DNA of 42,712 nt, from NCBI GenBank assembly GCA_913009735.1, contig CAJVYU010000013.1:1-42712 (forward strand). Reading direction: 5' to 3'. The notes beneath the pieces were generated by a model. It was not told where the DNA came from and made no database searches. It worked only from the letters and a program-made list of their open reading frames with translations. A program made the translations under genes and the position numbers. Of this stretch, positions 34,358 through 41,466 are shown piece by piece. Positions within the stretch are counted from its first letter, which is position 1. Each line of letters opens with the position of its first letter. Source of the DNA: an uncultured Fidelibacterota bacterium (GTDB lineage: Bacteria > Fidelibacterota > Marinisomatia > Marinisomatales > TCS55).

Positions 34358-34899
34358 TGAAACATTATTTACTTCCAGCGCTCATTTTCTGGATGGGTTG
34401 TTCAACACCCGGAACGCAAGGCCCACCCGGTCCCCAGGGTGATCAAGGCCCACCCGGACCTCAAGGTGAGCAGGGAATCCCAGGTCTTCAGGGAGAGCAA
34501 GGCCCACAGGGAGAGCAAGGCCCACCTGGAGTTGTTGACTCTTTATTAATTGAAAAATTGGAAAAAGCACTGGAAAATGTGGAAAAGGCGGAAAAGACAG
34601 AAGTTGTCACTGCATCAGTCCATTTTTCATTCGGAATTGCACCACCTATTATGGGTTTTGCCGTTATGACGAATTACGGCAATATTTACCATGTGAAGAA
34701 TAAAAATCCATCTATGCTTGGGGATAACTTTAAATTTCTTGTGCGGATTGCTGATCATGATGATTTTGTTTCACTGTCATTCTTGTCTGATAGTGAAGGG
34801 CAAAATCACTTTTATATGGCTATTACTGAAAGCGGCTATAGTTTTGTATCAAAAGATCTTAATAATTGGTCTCCCAAGGGAAGGATTCCATTAAAATAA
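34357..34899 (+). CDS. Lipoprotein with a collagen-like Gly-X-Y stalk
   Basis: 180 residues from ATG 34357, overlapping the previous stop by one base. The signal peptide ends in a lipobox (IFWMGC). Directly after the lipidated Cys come about 13 Gly-X-Y triplets (GTQGPPGPQGDQGPP and so on). A short coiled coil (VDSLLIEKLEKALENVEKAE) follows, then a ~100-residue globular domain with FGIAPPIMGFAVMTNYGNIY and DDFVSLSFLSDSEGQNHFY. The arrangement is a stalk presenting a head domain away from the membrane, with the coiled coil as a trimerisation element. The head is not recognised. DNA in the stalk is repetitive (CCACCTGGA-type units). Confidence 0.8.
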   Translation: MKHYLLPALIFWMGCSTPGTQGPPGPQGDQGPPGPQGEQGIPGLQGEQGPQGEQGPPGVVDSLLIEKLEKALENVEKAEKTEVVTASVHFSFGIAPPIMGFAVMTNYGNIYHVKNKNPSMLGDNFKFLVRIADHDDFVSLSFLSDSEGQNHFYMAITESGYSFVSKDLNNWSPKGRIPLK

Positions 34900-36644
34900 A
34901 TATCAAATCTGCTTTAATCGCGGTAAGTATAATTTCATCTTTATTCCCTAATGGTCACCCCATCACTATTGATGGTCGCTTTGACGATTGGGAAAATGTT
35001 CCCTTATCTTATCAAGATTCCCAGGGCGATGGTGTGAGTCTCGATTTTGCTGACATGAAAATCACATATGATAATGATTTTTTGTTCATTTATTTTTCCC
35101 TTCACTTTGGGGAATTCCTCTTGCAGGATGGGAATGCAGTTCATTTGTATATTGACGCAGATAATAATCCGGAAACAGGTCATCCTGTAAATGGTGTAGG
35201 AGCAGAACTGGAATGGATATTTGGTGACCGCTCCGGCTCCTATTATATTATGGATGGTATCACAGGAATTGATCAAAATGATTTAACTCTCCGCATGGCA
35301 CCAACCATAACGAATAATGAATTTGAAATTGCTATTGCACGAACATCCTATCCGTTAACGATGGATGGTAGTCAAATGTTGGTCCAGGGGAAAGTGATGA
35401 TCACTGATTCAGGAAATAATTCTGATCAAATTCCGGATGGAAATGGCGGAGTCAGTTTTTCCATCGGTGAAGATTATATCATACCTCCGGCGCCAATTTC
35501 TTTTGACAAACGTCATTCGACAGATATTCGCTTAATTACGCACAATGTGTTGACTTCAAACCTGATGAATCCGGATTACCAGGAATATTTTCAAAGGATG
35601 TATATTGCATTAAATCCGGATATTATTGCACTTCAGGAAATGTATGAGCATACAAACCAACTCCAGAGTTTAATCAGTACATGGTTTCCTGATGATCAAT
35701 GGTACACCAGCAGTCAATTCAGAGATAATATCATTATATCCAAATACCCGATTCTGGCACAGGACTTCATGACAAATTCGTCCCGGACGATGGTCGCCTT
35801 ACTGGGTACGGAAAGTGCTTTAGGAAGTGACTTGATCATCTTTAATTCACATTTGGCTTGTTGCGCTAATAATGAAAGCAGGCAAAACGATGCGGATGAA
35901 TTTGCAGCCAATTGGCGGGATTGGCGTGAAAATGGAAATGGGCCTTTTGACATAGCAGAAAACACTCCATTTATTCATGTCGGTGATTTTAATCTCGTAG
36001 GTGACAGGCAGCAGCTTACAACGCTCACCGAAGGGGATATTGTTGATGAAAATACCTTTGGGTCTGATTATCCTTTGGATTGGGATGGAACACCAATAGC
36101 TGATTTGTTTTCCCGGCACAGTCATAAGCGAATGGGTTATACGTGGCGCAGAGATAACAGTTCTTTTAGTCCGGGAAAACTCGACTACATTTTATATACT
36201 GACAGCGTTTTGGATACCGCCAAGCATTTTGTCCTCAATACATTAACCATGGATTCAGTATCTTTGTCAGAGTATGGTTTGAACGCATGGGACAGTTATA
36301 ATTCATCTGATCATTTACTCAGAGTATTGGATATAGCTGTACCAGATCAAATCAATGTTGATCCAGAACATTTAACTCCAACGCAAATTAAAATATCAAA
36401 CCCCTATCCGAATCCATTCAATCCTTCCACGACCATTCAATTTGAATTACTAACACCCGGTTTCATTAATGTTGATTTATTTGATTTAAAAGGTAAATTT
36501 GTAAAAAATATATCCAATAATGAATATTCAAGTGGTCAACACGAAATAAACGTGCAAGGAAATAATCTGACAAGCGGAGTATATTTAATAAGAATAAATG
36601 GTCAGCATTTTTCTAAATCATTCAAAATTCTATTATTGAAATAA
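34866..36644 (+). CDS. Secreted endonuclease/exonuclease/phosphatase-family protein with a C-terminal sorting domain
   Basis: About 592 residues. No ATG is available; TTG 34866 overlaps the previous gene and gives a signal-like KSALIAVSIISSLFPNG. Residues ~30-200 form a CBM9/DOMON-like module (TIDGRFDDWENVPL, HLYIDADNNPETGHP). Residues ~220-485 are an EEP fold with LITHNVL, IIALQEMYEH (metal Glu), HVGDFNLVGD (GDFN) and SSDHLL (SDH). The C-terminus is a sorting domain, NPYPNPFNPSTTIQFEL through GVYLIRINGQ, of the type exported by type IX secretion or its FCB-group equivalent. Substrate may be nucleic acid, lipid or phosphoester. It overlaps the SUI1 gene by one base. Confidence 0.85.
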   Translation: MVSQGKDSIKINIKSALIAVSIISSLFPNGHPITIDGRFDDWENVPLSYQDSQGDGVSLDFADMKITYDNDFLFIYFSLHFGEFLLQDGNAVHLYIDADNNPETGHPVNGVGAELEWIFGDRSGSYYIMDGITGIDQNDLTLRMAPTITNNEFEIAIARTSYPLTMDGSQMLVQGKVMITDSGNNSDQIPDGNGGVSFSIGEDYIIPPAPISFDKRHSTDIRLITHNVLTSNLMNPDYQEYFQRMYIALNPDIIALQEMYEHTNQLQSLISTWFPDDQWYTSSQFRDNIIISKYPILAQDFMTNSSRTMVALLGTESALGSDLIIFNSHLACCANNESRQNDADEFAANWRDWRENGNGPFDIAENTPFIHVGDFNLVGDRQQLTTLTEGDIVDENTFGSDYPLDWDGTPIADLFSRHSHKRMGYTWRRDNSSFSPGKLDYILYTDSVLDTAKHFVLNTLTMDSVSLSEYGLNAWDSYNSSDHLLRVLDIAVPDQINVDPEHLTPTQIKISNPYPNPFNPSTTIQFELLTPGFINVDLFDLKGKFVKNISNNEYSSGQHEINVQGNNLTSGVYLIRINGQHFSKSFKILLLK

Positions 36645-36970
36645 TGGCTCGCTATTCAAAAGTAGTCTATTCCACATCTCACAGTTTTCAGCAAGACGTT
36701 GAGTTTGAGGAAGCGATAACGTTGGATCCAAAAGATCAGCAATTAAGGGTTTGGCGGCAGCGATTAGGTGGTGGAAGGATGGTTACAGTCATTAAGGGAT
36801 TTGTTGGAAAAGAAAGTGATATGAAAGCATTAGGTAAAGTGCTGAAATTATCTTGTAGTTCAGGCGGTTCCGTCAAAGATGGGGAAATTCTCATCCAAGG
36901 TGATCATCGTGAAAAAATTGTGAACATTTTAAAAACAAAAGGGTATAACGCCAAAACCAGCGGTGGTTGA
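36644..36970 (+). CDS. SUI1/eIF1-like translation factor (YciH family)
   Basis: A 108-residue protein. The SUI1 core is plain: LGGGRMVTVIKGFVGKESDM, then KVLKLSCSSGGSVKDGEILI and a C-terminal IQGDHREKIVNILKTKGYNA. Bacterial YciH-type proteins bind the ribosome and can influence start-codon selection or stress translation; the precise role is unsettled. The ~35-residue N-terminal extension is polar. It is coupled to the secreted EEP gene by a TAATG overlap but has no evident functional link with it. The selenoprotein-like operon starts 43 bp downstream. Confidence 0.93.
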   Translation: MARYSKVVYSTSHSFQQDVEFEEAITLDPKDQQLRVWRQRLGGGRMVTVIKGFVGKESDMKALGKVLKLSCSSGGSVKDGEILIQGDHREKIVNILKTKGYNAKTSGG

Positions 36971-37013
36971 GAAGCCGTTTCTTTATTAATCATAAACACA
37001 GAAGATTTAAATT

Positions 37014-38201
37014 ATGAAAATCGTGAAATACACATTATTAATTTTGTTCTCATTAAACTTTATTAGTTGTGAAAAGCCAAGAAAAAATGGTTTTTTGACC
37101 CTGATATTCACTTCAAATGTCCGGGGTCAGTTAGATCCCTGCGGCTGAAAAAAGAATCCTGTGGGCGGTCTGTCCAGAAAGTCAGTATTTGTCAATAATT
37201 ACCGTACGGAAAAGGGTATTGATCCGATTATAATCGATGCCGGGGATGCGCTTTTTGCTTCTTCAGTATTAGCAGCCCGAAATGTCGAAGCCGATAAACT
37301 GCAGGCAAAGGCACTTATGTATGGTTATGAAAAAATCGGCTGTGATGCCCTAAACGTCGGAGGGTTTGATCTTGCTACCGGTTCTGATTTTATATATTCC
37401 TTACAGGAAGAATTCAATATTCCTTTCATATCCGCGAATTTAACCGATATAAACGATCAATTATTATTTGAACCGTATACTATTGTTGAAAGAAGCGGAT
37501 TCAAGATTGGTATTACGGGTGTTACGAATCATGTCCCGACTCATATTGTTGATGTGAAAAAACGGCCTTATAAAGAAACCGGGAATGCAATAATTCAGGA
37601 ATTGAAACAAAAGGTTGATTATATTGTTTTGCTGGCGAATGTTCAGAATAAACAAACAAAAACACTAGCCACTGATTTTCCGGATGCGAATTACATTTTT
37701 TTCAGTCGAAATACACAAAAAACCAGACCTTCTTCAAAACAAGTCGAAAATGGGCCGTATATATATGGTAATGGAATCCAGGGAAAATATTTATCTGTAG
37801 TAGAAATGAACATTAATAATGTTAATGATCCTCTTATCGATATTTCAACTGCAAAGGAAAAACTTTCATCTATTAACAAGCGCTTGAAAAGTCTGCAAGC
37901 AAAAGACCCTAATCGTTCTCTTGAGGAAATTTATGCTGACAATCCTTCTATAATAAAGTTAATCACCGATTATCGCCAGCAAACCACTAAATATGAAACC
38001 ATTATGGCTAACACGGTAAATACCACTAAATATGAAAATATTTCCCTTTCTAAAAGTGTTGGTGAAGATCCGGAACTTTTAGCATTTGTTAACAAAACGT
38101 TGGCAACGTGTAAATCTTTGCGTAGAAAGCCTATTAAAGTTTCAAAGAATATCATTAAACCAAAATCGAGTCCTTTTAAAACGAAAACCATTATAAATTG
38201 A
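37014..38201 (+). CDS. Putative selenocysteine-containing lipoprotein with a 5'-nucleotidase/metallophosphatase-like fold
   Basis: 395 residues if UGA at 37146-37148 is read as Sec45. The ATG at 37014 gives a lipoprotein signal with lipobox FISC19. The UGA lies in LDPCG-U-KKNPVGGLSRK. In relatives, from memory, this is CGC followed by GGL-x-R. Downstream parts (IIIDAGDALF, GYEKIGCDALNVGGFDLATG, GVTNHVPTHIVD) recall UshA-type 5'-nucleotidases, but metal-binding motifs are degraded: TSNVRG for TNDxHG and VGGFD for GNHEFD. A GGUCU-loop hairpin follows the UGA. UGA serves as an ordinary stop in neighbouring genes, so a changed code is excluded. The alternative is a nonsense mutation. A rhodanese follows 4 bp downstream. 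Confidence 0.75.
37146..37176 (+). promoter_or_regulatory. Candidate bacterial SECIS element next to the in-frame UGA
   Basis: UGA is at 37146-37148. The stem TGGGC (37162-37166) pairs with GTCCA (37172-37176), with one G-T pair, around the apical loop GGTCT (37167-37171). The loop starts 18 nt after the UGA. In E. coli fdhF, as I recall it, the loop is also GGUCU at 18 nt from the UGA. The CTGA at the UGA could additionally pair with TCAG at 37181-37184. SelB binding is predicted, not shown. Confidence 0.7.
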
Positions 38202-38205
38202 TACC

Positions 38206-38670
38206 ATGTTTCGGGTTCCATTAAACCAGATGTTGGCTTTGATTTTGGTGTCGTTCGTCGTTGGCATAATTTCTAATTCAATACGGTCTGATGGGATTTC
38301 AATTTTTGCAAAAGAAATCGAGGTTTCGGAAAATATAGATGATGTTTTTGGTGAACCGGTTGCCATCACATTATCCCAAGCCAAACGACTATTTGATCAG
38401 GGTGTTGTTTTTGTTGATGCTCGTGACGATGAATATTTTGCTAATGGACACATTAAAAATGCGTGGAACAGCGGTTTTTTAATGGAATTAATGTTCAAGT
38501 TGGATTCATTACAGTCCAGAAATGATCCTGTCGTCGTGTATTGCAGTGAAGATGAATGTGGTTCCAGTGAAGAATTGGCTTATGATTTATACAACGAAGG
38601 GTTTAATAAATTATTGGTATTTAAAGGTGGTTGGATCGAATGGAAAAAGGCAGGATATCCCATCGAATGA
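38206..38670 (+). CDS. Membrane-anchored rhodanese-like protein
   Basis: A 154-residue protein. An N-terminal hydrophobic helix (MLALILVSFVVGIISNSI) is followed by a single rhodanese domain: ITLSQAKRLFDQGVVFVDAR, NGHIKNAWN and the active-site loop VVYCSEDECGSSEELA with catalytic Cys113. A final FKGGWIEWKKAGYPIE is typical. It would transfer sulfane sulfur, or selenium, on the outer side of the membrane. A second Cys in the active loop (C118) is notable and could form a disulfide. It is 4 bp after the putative selenoprotein and overlaps the next gene (ATGA), so the three are one operon. Confidence 0.9.
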   Translation: MFRVPLNQMLALILVSFVVGIISNSIRSDGISIFAKEIEVSENIDDVFGEPVAITLSQAKRLFDQGVVFVDARDDEYFANGHIKNAWNSGFLMELMFKLDSLQSRNDPVVVYCSEDECGSSEELAYDLYNEGFNKLLVFKGGWIEWKKAGYPIE

Positions 38671-39116
38671 GTCAAGATATCAAAAATGCAGTTGTACTAT
38701 TATGCCGGATTATCTTGGGTATCATGTTTATTTACGCCAGTCTCGATAAAATTACTCATCCCGAAGAATTTGCCAAGCAGATTGGATATTATAAGGCATT
38801 ACCATTTGGATTAGAAAATTTAGTAGCCATTGTACTTCCATGGTTAGAGCTGATTATTGGCATTTGTTTTCTTGCAGGAATTTTTGTGGATGGAGCAACG
38901 CTCTTGAGCATCATGATGATGATTGGATTTATTCTAATAATTTCTCAAGCGCTGCTGAGAGGTATTGACATTTCCTGCGGCTGCTTTAAAGTGAGTGCTG
39001 ATGGTGAAAATATAGGATTAACCACTATTATTCGTGATATTATTTTTCTTGTAATGAGTTTTGTCGTTTTAAACCGACAGGAAAGAAAGTTTGAATTTCT
39101 GCCAAAATACGATTGA
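38667..39116 (+). CDS. DoxX/MauE-family membrane protein
   Basis: 149 residues from ATG 38667. Four transmembrane segments are apparent: LLCRIILGIMFIYASLDKI, LVAIVLPWLELIIGICFLAG, LLSIMMMIGFILIISQALL and IIRDIIFLVMSFVVL. The DKITHPEEFAKQIGYYKALP loop after helix 1 is typical of DoxX/MauE proteins. GIDISCGCFKV holds a vicinal CxC pair, as in MauE-like proteins that work with disulfide or vitamin-K-epoxide-type redox systems. It overlaps the rhodanese gene by 4 bp. With the upstream CG-Sec lipoprotein and rhodanese it suggests an envelope thiol or sulfur redox relay. Confidence 0.85.
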   Translation: MSQDIKNAVVLLCRIILGIMFIYASLDKITHPEEFAKQIGYYKALPFGLENLVAIVLPWLELIIGICFLAGIFVDGATLLSIMMMIGFILIISQALLRGIDISCGCFKVSADGENIGLTTIIRDIIFLVMSFVVLNRQERKFEFLPKYD

Positions 39117-39157
39117 ATGGATACCTATAAGACCGTAATTTTCCGCCCCAATTTTAT

Positions 39158-39230
39158 GCGAGAGTAGCTCAGCTGGTAGAGCACCACGTTGCCAACGTGG
39201 ATGTCGCGAGTTCGATTCTCGTCTCTCGCT
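39158..39230 (+). tRNA. tRNA-Gly (anticodon GCC)
   Basis: A 73-nt cloverleaf. The acceptor GCGAGAG pairs with CTCTCGC, with discriminator T. The D arm is GCTCAGCTGGTAGAGC. The anticodon stem CCACG/CGTGG encloses TTGCCAA with anticodon GCC. The T arm is CGAGTTCGATTCTCG. CCA is not encoded. A GIY-YIG gene starts 41 bp downstream. Confidence 0.96.
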
Positions 39231-39271
39231 CGAGAGTCAGCCTTCGTTATAAGTGGGAGGCTGTTTTATTT

Positions 39272-39487
39272 ATGTATTATTTTTATATTTTATACTCTAA
39301 AAGAAGAGGCCGTTATTATTACGGTCATACTTCTGATGTTGATATTCGTCTTAAGCGCCATAATGAAGGTTGGACAAAATCTACGAAATCTGGAATTCCA
39401 TGGAAAGTTGTGTATTGTGAACAATATCCAACAAAAAGTGAAGCGATAAAAAGAGAACTAGAAGTAAAAAATTGGTTGAAAAATTAA
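39272..39487 (+). CDS. Small GIY-YIG nuclease domain protein
   Basis: 71 residues from ATG 39272; an upstream in-frame start at 39197 lies inside the tRNA and is rejected. The protein is one GIY-YIG domain: YFYILYSKRRGRYYYGHTSD (GIY-YIG-like tyrosines in YFYIL and YYYGHT), the conserved Arg in DIRLKRHNEG, and the catalytic-type Glu in KSEAIKRELEVKNW. The family (UrvC-like/UPF0213) contains both host repair-type nucleases and mobile-element endonucleases. Here the gene sits directly after tRNA-Gly and is followed by a partial tRNA 3' copy, as expected for a unit inserted at a tRNA. Confidence 0.88.
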   Translation: MYYFYILYSKRRGRYYYGHTSDVDIRLKRHNEGWTKSTKSGIPWKVVYCEQYPTKSEAIKRELEVKNWLKN

Positions 39488-39515
39488 TTAAGAATTGGAA
39501 ATAATTTAGATTTGT

Positions 39516-39582
39516 CCAAGGTGGATGTCTTCCCGACTTGTCGGAAAACCTCGCCTGCCCGAATTAGGCGGGTCTCTCGCTC
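39516..39582 (+). repeat. Interrupted copy of the tRNA-Gly 3' half (attachment-like remnant)
   Basis: CCAAGGTGGATGTC (39516-39529) matches the tRNA-Gly anticodon-arm 3' side at 13 of 14 positions. GTCTCTCGCTC (39572-39582) matches its 3' end exactly. Between them the T arm is replaced by two palindromic pieces, CCCGACTTGTCGG and CGCCTGCCCGAATTAGGCGGG. The tRNA and this remnant bracket the GIY-YIG gene. Confidence 0.75.
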
Positions 39583-39670
39583 TCTTCAGAAGCACTCGTT
39601 TTTCTATCGGGGGTTTTTCTTTTGTGCTATATTTACTGCTGTTTTTAATCAAAATACATAATTGATACCC

Positions 39671-41026
39671 ATGAATAAGAAAAGATTACTCATTACATTT
39701 TTAGCATTACCGGTATTTATTATTTCCGGCGATATTTCTGAACAATATAAACCCAATGCTGAAAGAATAATACAAGCTTCGTTAAATAATGACGCAGGTT
39801 TTGAAAGGCTGGCAGAACTCTGTGACACCTTTGGTCCAAGATTTACGGGTACACAAAACCTGGAAGACGCCATAGACTGGATATTGAAACAGATGGAGAA
39901 TGACGGGCTTGCCAATGTCCGCGGTGAAAGGGTAAAAGTACCCCGGTGGGTCAGAGGAGAGGAATCTCTGGAATTAATTCAGCCCCATAAGAAGAACATG
40001 CATATTTTAGGTTTGGGTGGAAGTATTGGGACTCCTAAAAAAGGAATTCGCGGTGATGTGTTTGTAGTGAATAATTACGACGATTTAGAAAAAAAAGCAG
40101 AAAAAGCAAAAGGAAAAATCGTTTTATTCAATGTGCCATTTACAAACTACGGAGAAACAGTCGGATATCGTTATGGTGGTGCTGTTGCTGCTGCAAAAGC
40201 CGGCGCCATCGCAGGGTTGATTCGCTCTGTAGGACCTTTTTCCATGAATACACCCCATACTGGAGGTACGGCTTATGAGGATAGTGTAAAGAAAATCCCT
40301 TTTGCTGCGATTACGTTGGAAGATGCGGCCATGTTTCAACGCATCCAGGATAGAGGTGGAAAAATCACTGTTAAACTGAAGATGGATGCGCGTTCACTTC
40401 CTGAAAGCTGGAGCCGCAATATAGTTGCCGAATTACCCGGTTCAGAATATCCGGAAGAAGTGATTGTTATTGGTGGACATATTGATTCTTGGGATGTTGG
40501 CCAGGGCGCTATGGATGATGCCGGAGGGTGTGTAGCTGCCTGGGAAGCAGTACGTTTAATCAAAGAATTGGGACTGCAACCCAAACGTACCATTCGAGTG
40601 GTCATGTGGACCAATGAGGAAAATGGACTTCGGGGTGGAAATGCTTATAGGGATAATTATAAAAATGAACTGGAAAACCATATCCTTGCTATTGAATCGG
40701 ACGGTGGTGTGTTCAACCCCGAGGGATTTGGATTTTCCGGCTCCGACGAAGCACGAGCGATCGTACAAGACATCGCCGGTTTGCTTGAACCCATCGGGTC
40801 GAATTTTATAGGTGATGATGGAGGAGGAGCCGATATTGGCCCAATCATGAAAGAAGGCGTGCCGGGAATGGGATTAAAAGTCGAAGGATCCAAATACTTT
40901 TGGTATCATCATACAAATGCTGATACTATTGATAAATTGGATAAAAATGAATTTAATCGCTGTGTGGCAACAATGGCTATTATGGCATATGTTGTGGCTG
41001 ATATGGATGAAAGGTTACCTCGATAA
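39671..41026 (+). CDS. M28-family secreted peptidase (carboxypeptidase Q-like)
   Basis: 451 residues from ATG 39671. The signal peptide is MNKKRLLITFLALPVFIISG. A protease-associated domain (about 120-240, with DVFVVNNYDDLEKKAEKAKG) is inserted in the M28 di-zinc peptidase core. Metal and catalytic motifs are GGHIDSWD (His, Asp), AMDDAGG (Asp), TNEENGLRGG (catalytic and ligand Glu), AIESDGGVF (Asp) and YHHTNADT (His). All are intact. Such enzymes degrade peptides outside the inner membrane. A 49-codon ORF is coupled at its stop (TAATG). Confidence 0.93.
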   Translation: MNKKRLLITFLALPVFIISGDISEQYKPNAERIIQASLNNDAGFERLAELCDTFGPRFTGTQNLEDAIDWILKQMENDGLANVRGERVKVPRWVRGEESLELIQPHKKNMHILGLGGSIGTPKKGIRGDVFVVNNYDDLEKKAEKAKGKIVLFNVPFTNYGETVGYRYGGAVAAAKAGAIAGLIRSVGPFSMNTPHTGGTAYEDSVKKIPFAAITLEDAAMFQRIQDRGGKITVKLKMDARSLPESWSRNIVAELPGSEYPEEVIVIGGHIDSWDVGQGAMDDAGGCVAAWEAVRLIKELGLQPKRTIRVVMWTNEENGLRGGNAYRDNYKNELENHILAIESDGGVFNPEGFGFSGSDEARAIVQDIAGLLEPIGSNFIGDDGGGADIGPIMKEGVPGMGLKVEGSKYFWYHHTNADTIDKLDKNEFNRCVATMAIMAYVVADMDERLPR

Positions 41027-41175
41027 TGGAATTACAAAACAAAACTGAAATCATTGTCAATAAAGGTCCCATGAAACCTTTATTAGCCATTGGGCAAATT
41101 TCACCTGTATTAGGTGATACGGTTATTCGCAAATTTGGAGTTACTGAATTAAGTAAAAAGAGGATTAAGAAATAA
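41026..41175 (+). CDS. Small 49-residue protein coupled to the M28 peptidase gene
   Basis: The ATG at 41026 overlaps the peptidase stop (TAATG), the same coupling used by several genes here. The product begins MELQNKTEIIVNKGPM and continues KPLLAIGQISPVLGDTVIRK to a basic end, KKRIKK. Codon use is like that of its neighbours. There is no signal peptide or recognised domain. Translational coupling makes it more likely than a random frame, but it could be a decayed remnant. Confidence 0.45.
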   Translation: MELQNKTEIIVNKGPMKPLLAIGQISPVLGDTVIRKFGVTELSKKRIKK

Positions 41176-41186
41176 AAATATTCATC

Positions 41187-41417
41187 TTAACCGCAAAGAC
41201 CGGAAAGTAATACGCAAAGAATGCCAAGAAAAACTTTGACAGAAAACGAAATTTCAAATAAGATAATCGGAATCGCAATTGAAGTGCATAAAGCACTCTG
41301 ACCAGATTGGTTGATAAATTTAATTTTAGTCTTATTAAAATATGGAATAAAAAGAGTAGTAAATGGATTATAATCCACAGCGAACTTTGCGTAAAATTTT
41401 GCGTTCTTTGCAGTTAA
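41187..41417. mobile_element. Decayed GxxExxY unit bounded by CGCAAAG inverted repeats
   Basis: TTAACCGCAAAG (41187-41198) and CTTTGCAGTTAA (41406-41417) are inverted repeats matching at 11 of 12 positions. The similarity extends inward over about 35 bases built from CGCAAAG units. The only content is the GxxExxY remnant at 41221-41373. The arms are related to the gene-less palindrome at 981-1073. Confidence 0.7.
41221..41373 (+). pseudogene. GxxExxY pseudogene with internal deletion
   Basis: ATG 41221 starts LTENEISNKIIGIAIEVHKAL, the standard N-terminus of the family, then stops at TGA 41299-41301 exactly where GPGLLES would begin. A single G-to-T change in GGA accounts for the stop. From 41311, in the same frame, the bases read LINLILVLLKYGIKRVVNGL and then TAA, the typical C-terminal end. 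About two thirds of the gene, including the nuclease core, is missing. It is therefore dead. Confidence 0.85.
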
Positions 41418-41466
41418 TACAAGACTCCAAATTATCTTTAATAGAACTAAAATAGAGAATAAAGAA

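Noticed and set aside
37146-37148. Genome-wide reassignment of UGA to an amino acid
   Set aside because: UGA is the normal stop of several genes in the window, such as those ending at 3500, 9047, 15502, 21435 and 38670.
37161-38201. Gene start at GTG 37161 for the 5'-nucleotidase-like protein
   Set aside because: It would delete the lipoprotein signal and the PCG motif; the frame continues upstream through a single UGA to ATG 37014.
39197-39271. N-terminal extension of the GIY-YIG protein
   Set aside because: The codons lie within tRNA-Gly and its trailer; homology starts at ATG 39272.
41299-41301. Second selenocysteine UGA in the GxxExxY remnant
   Set aside because: It replaces a Gly codon, not Cys, and most of the gene is deleted; a nonsense mutation is sufficient.
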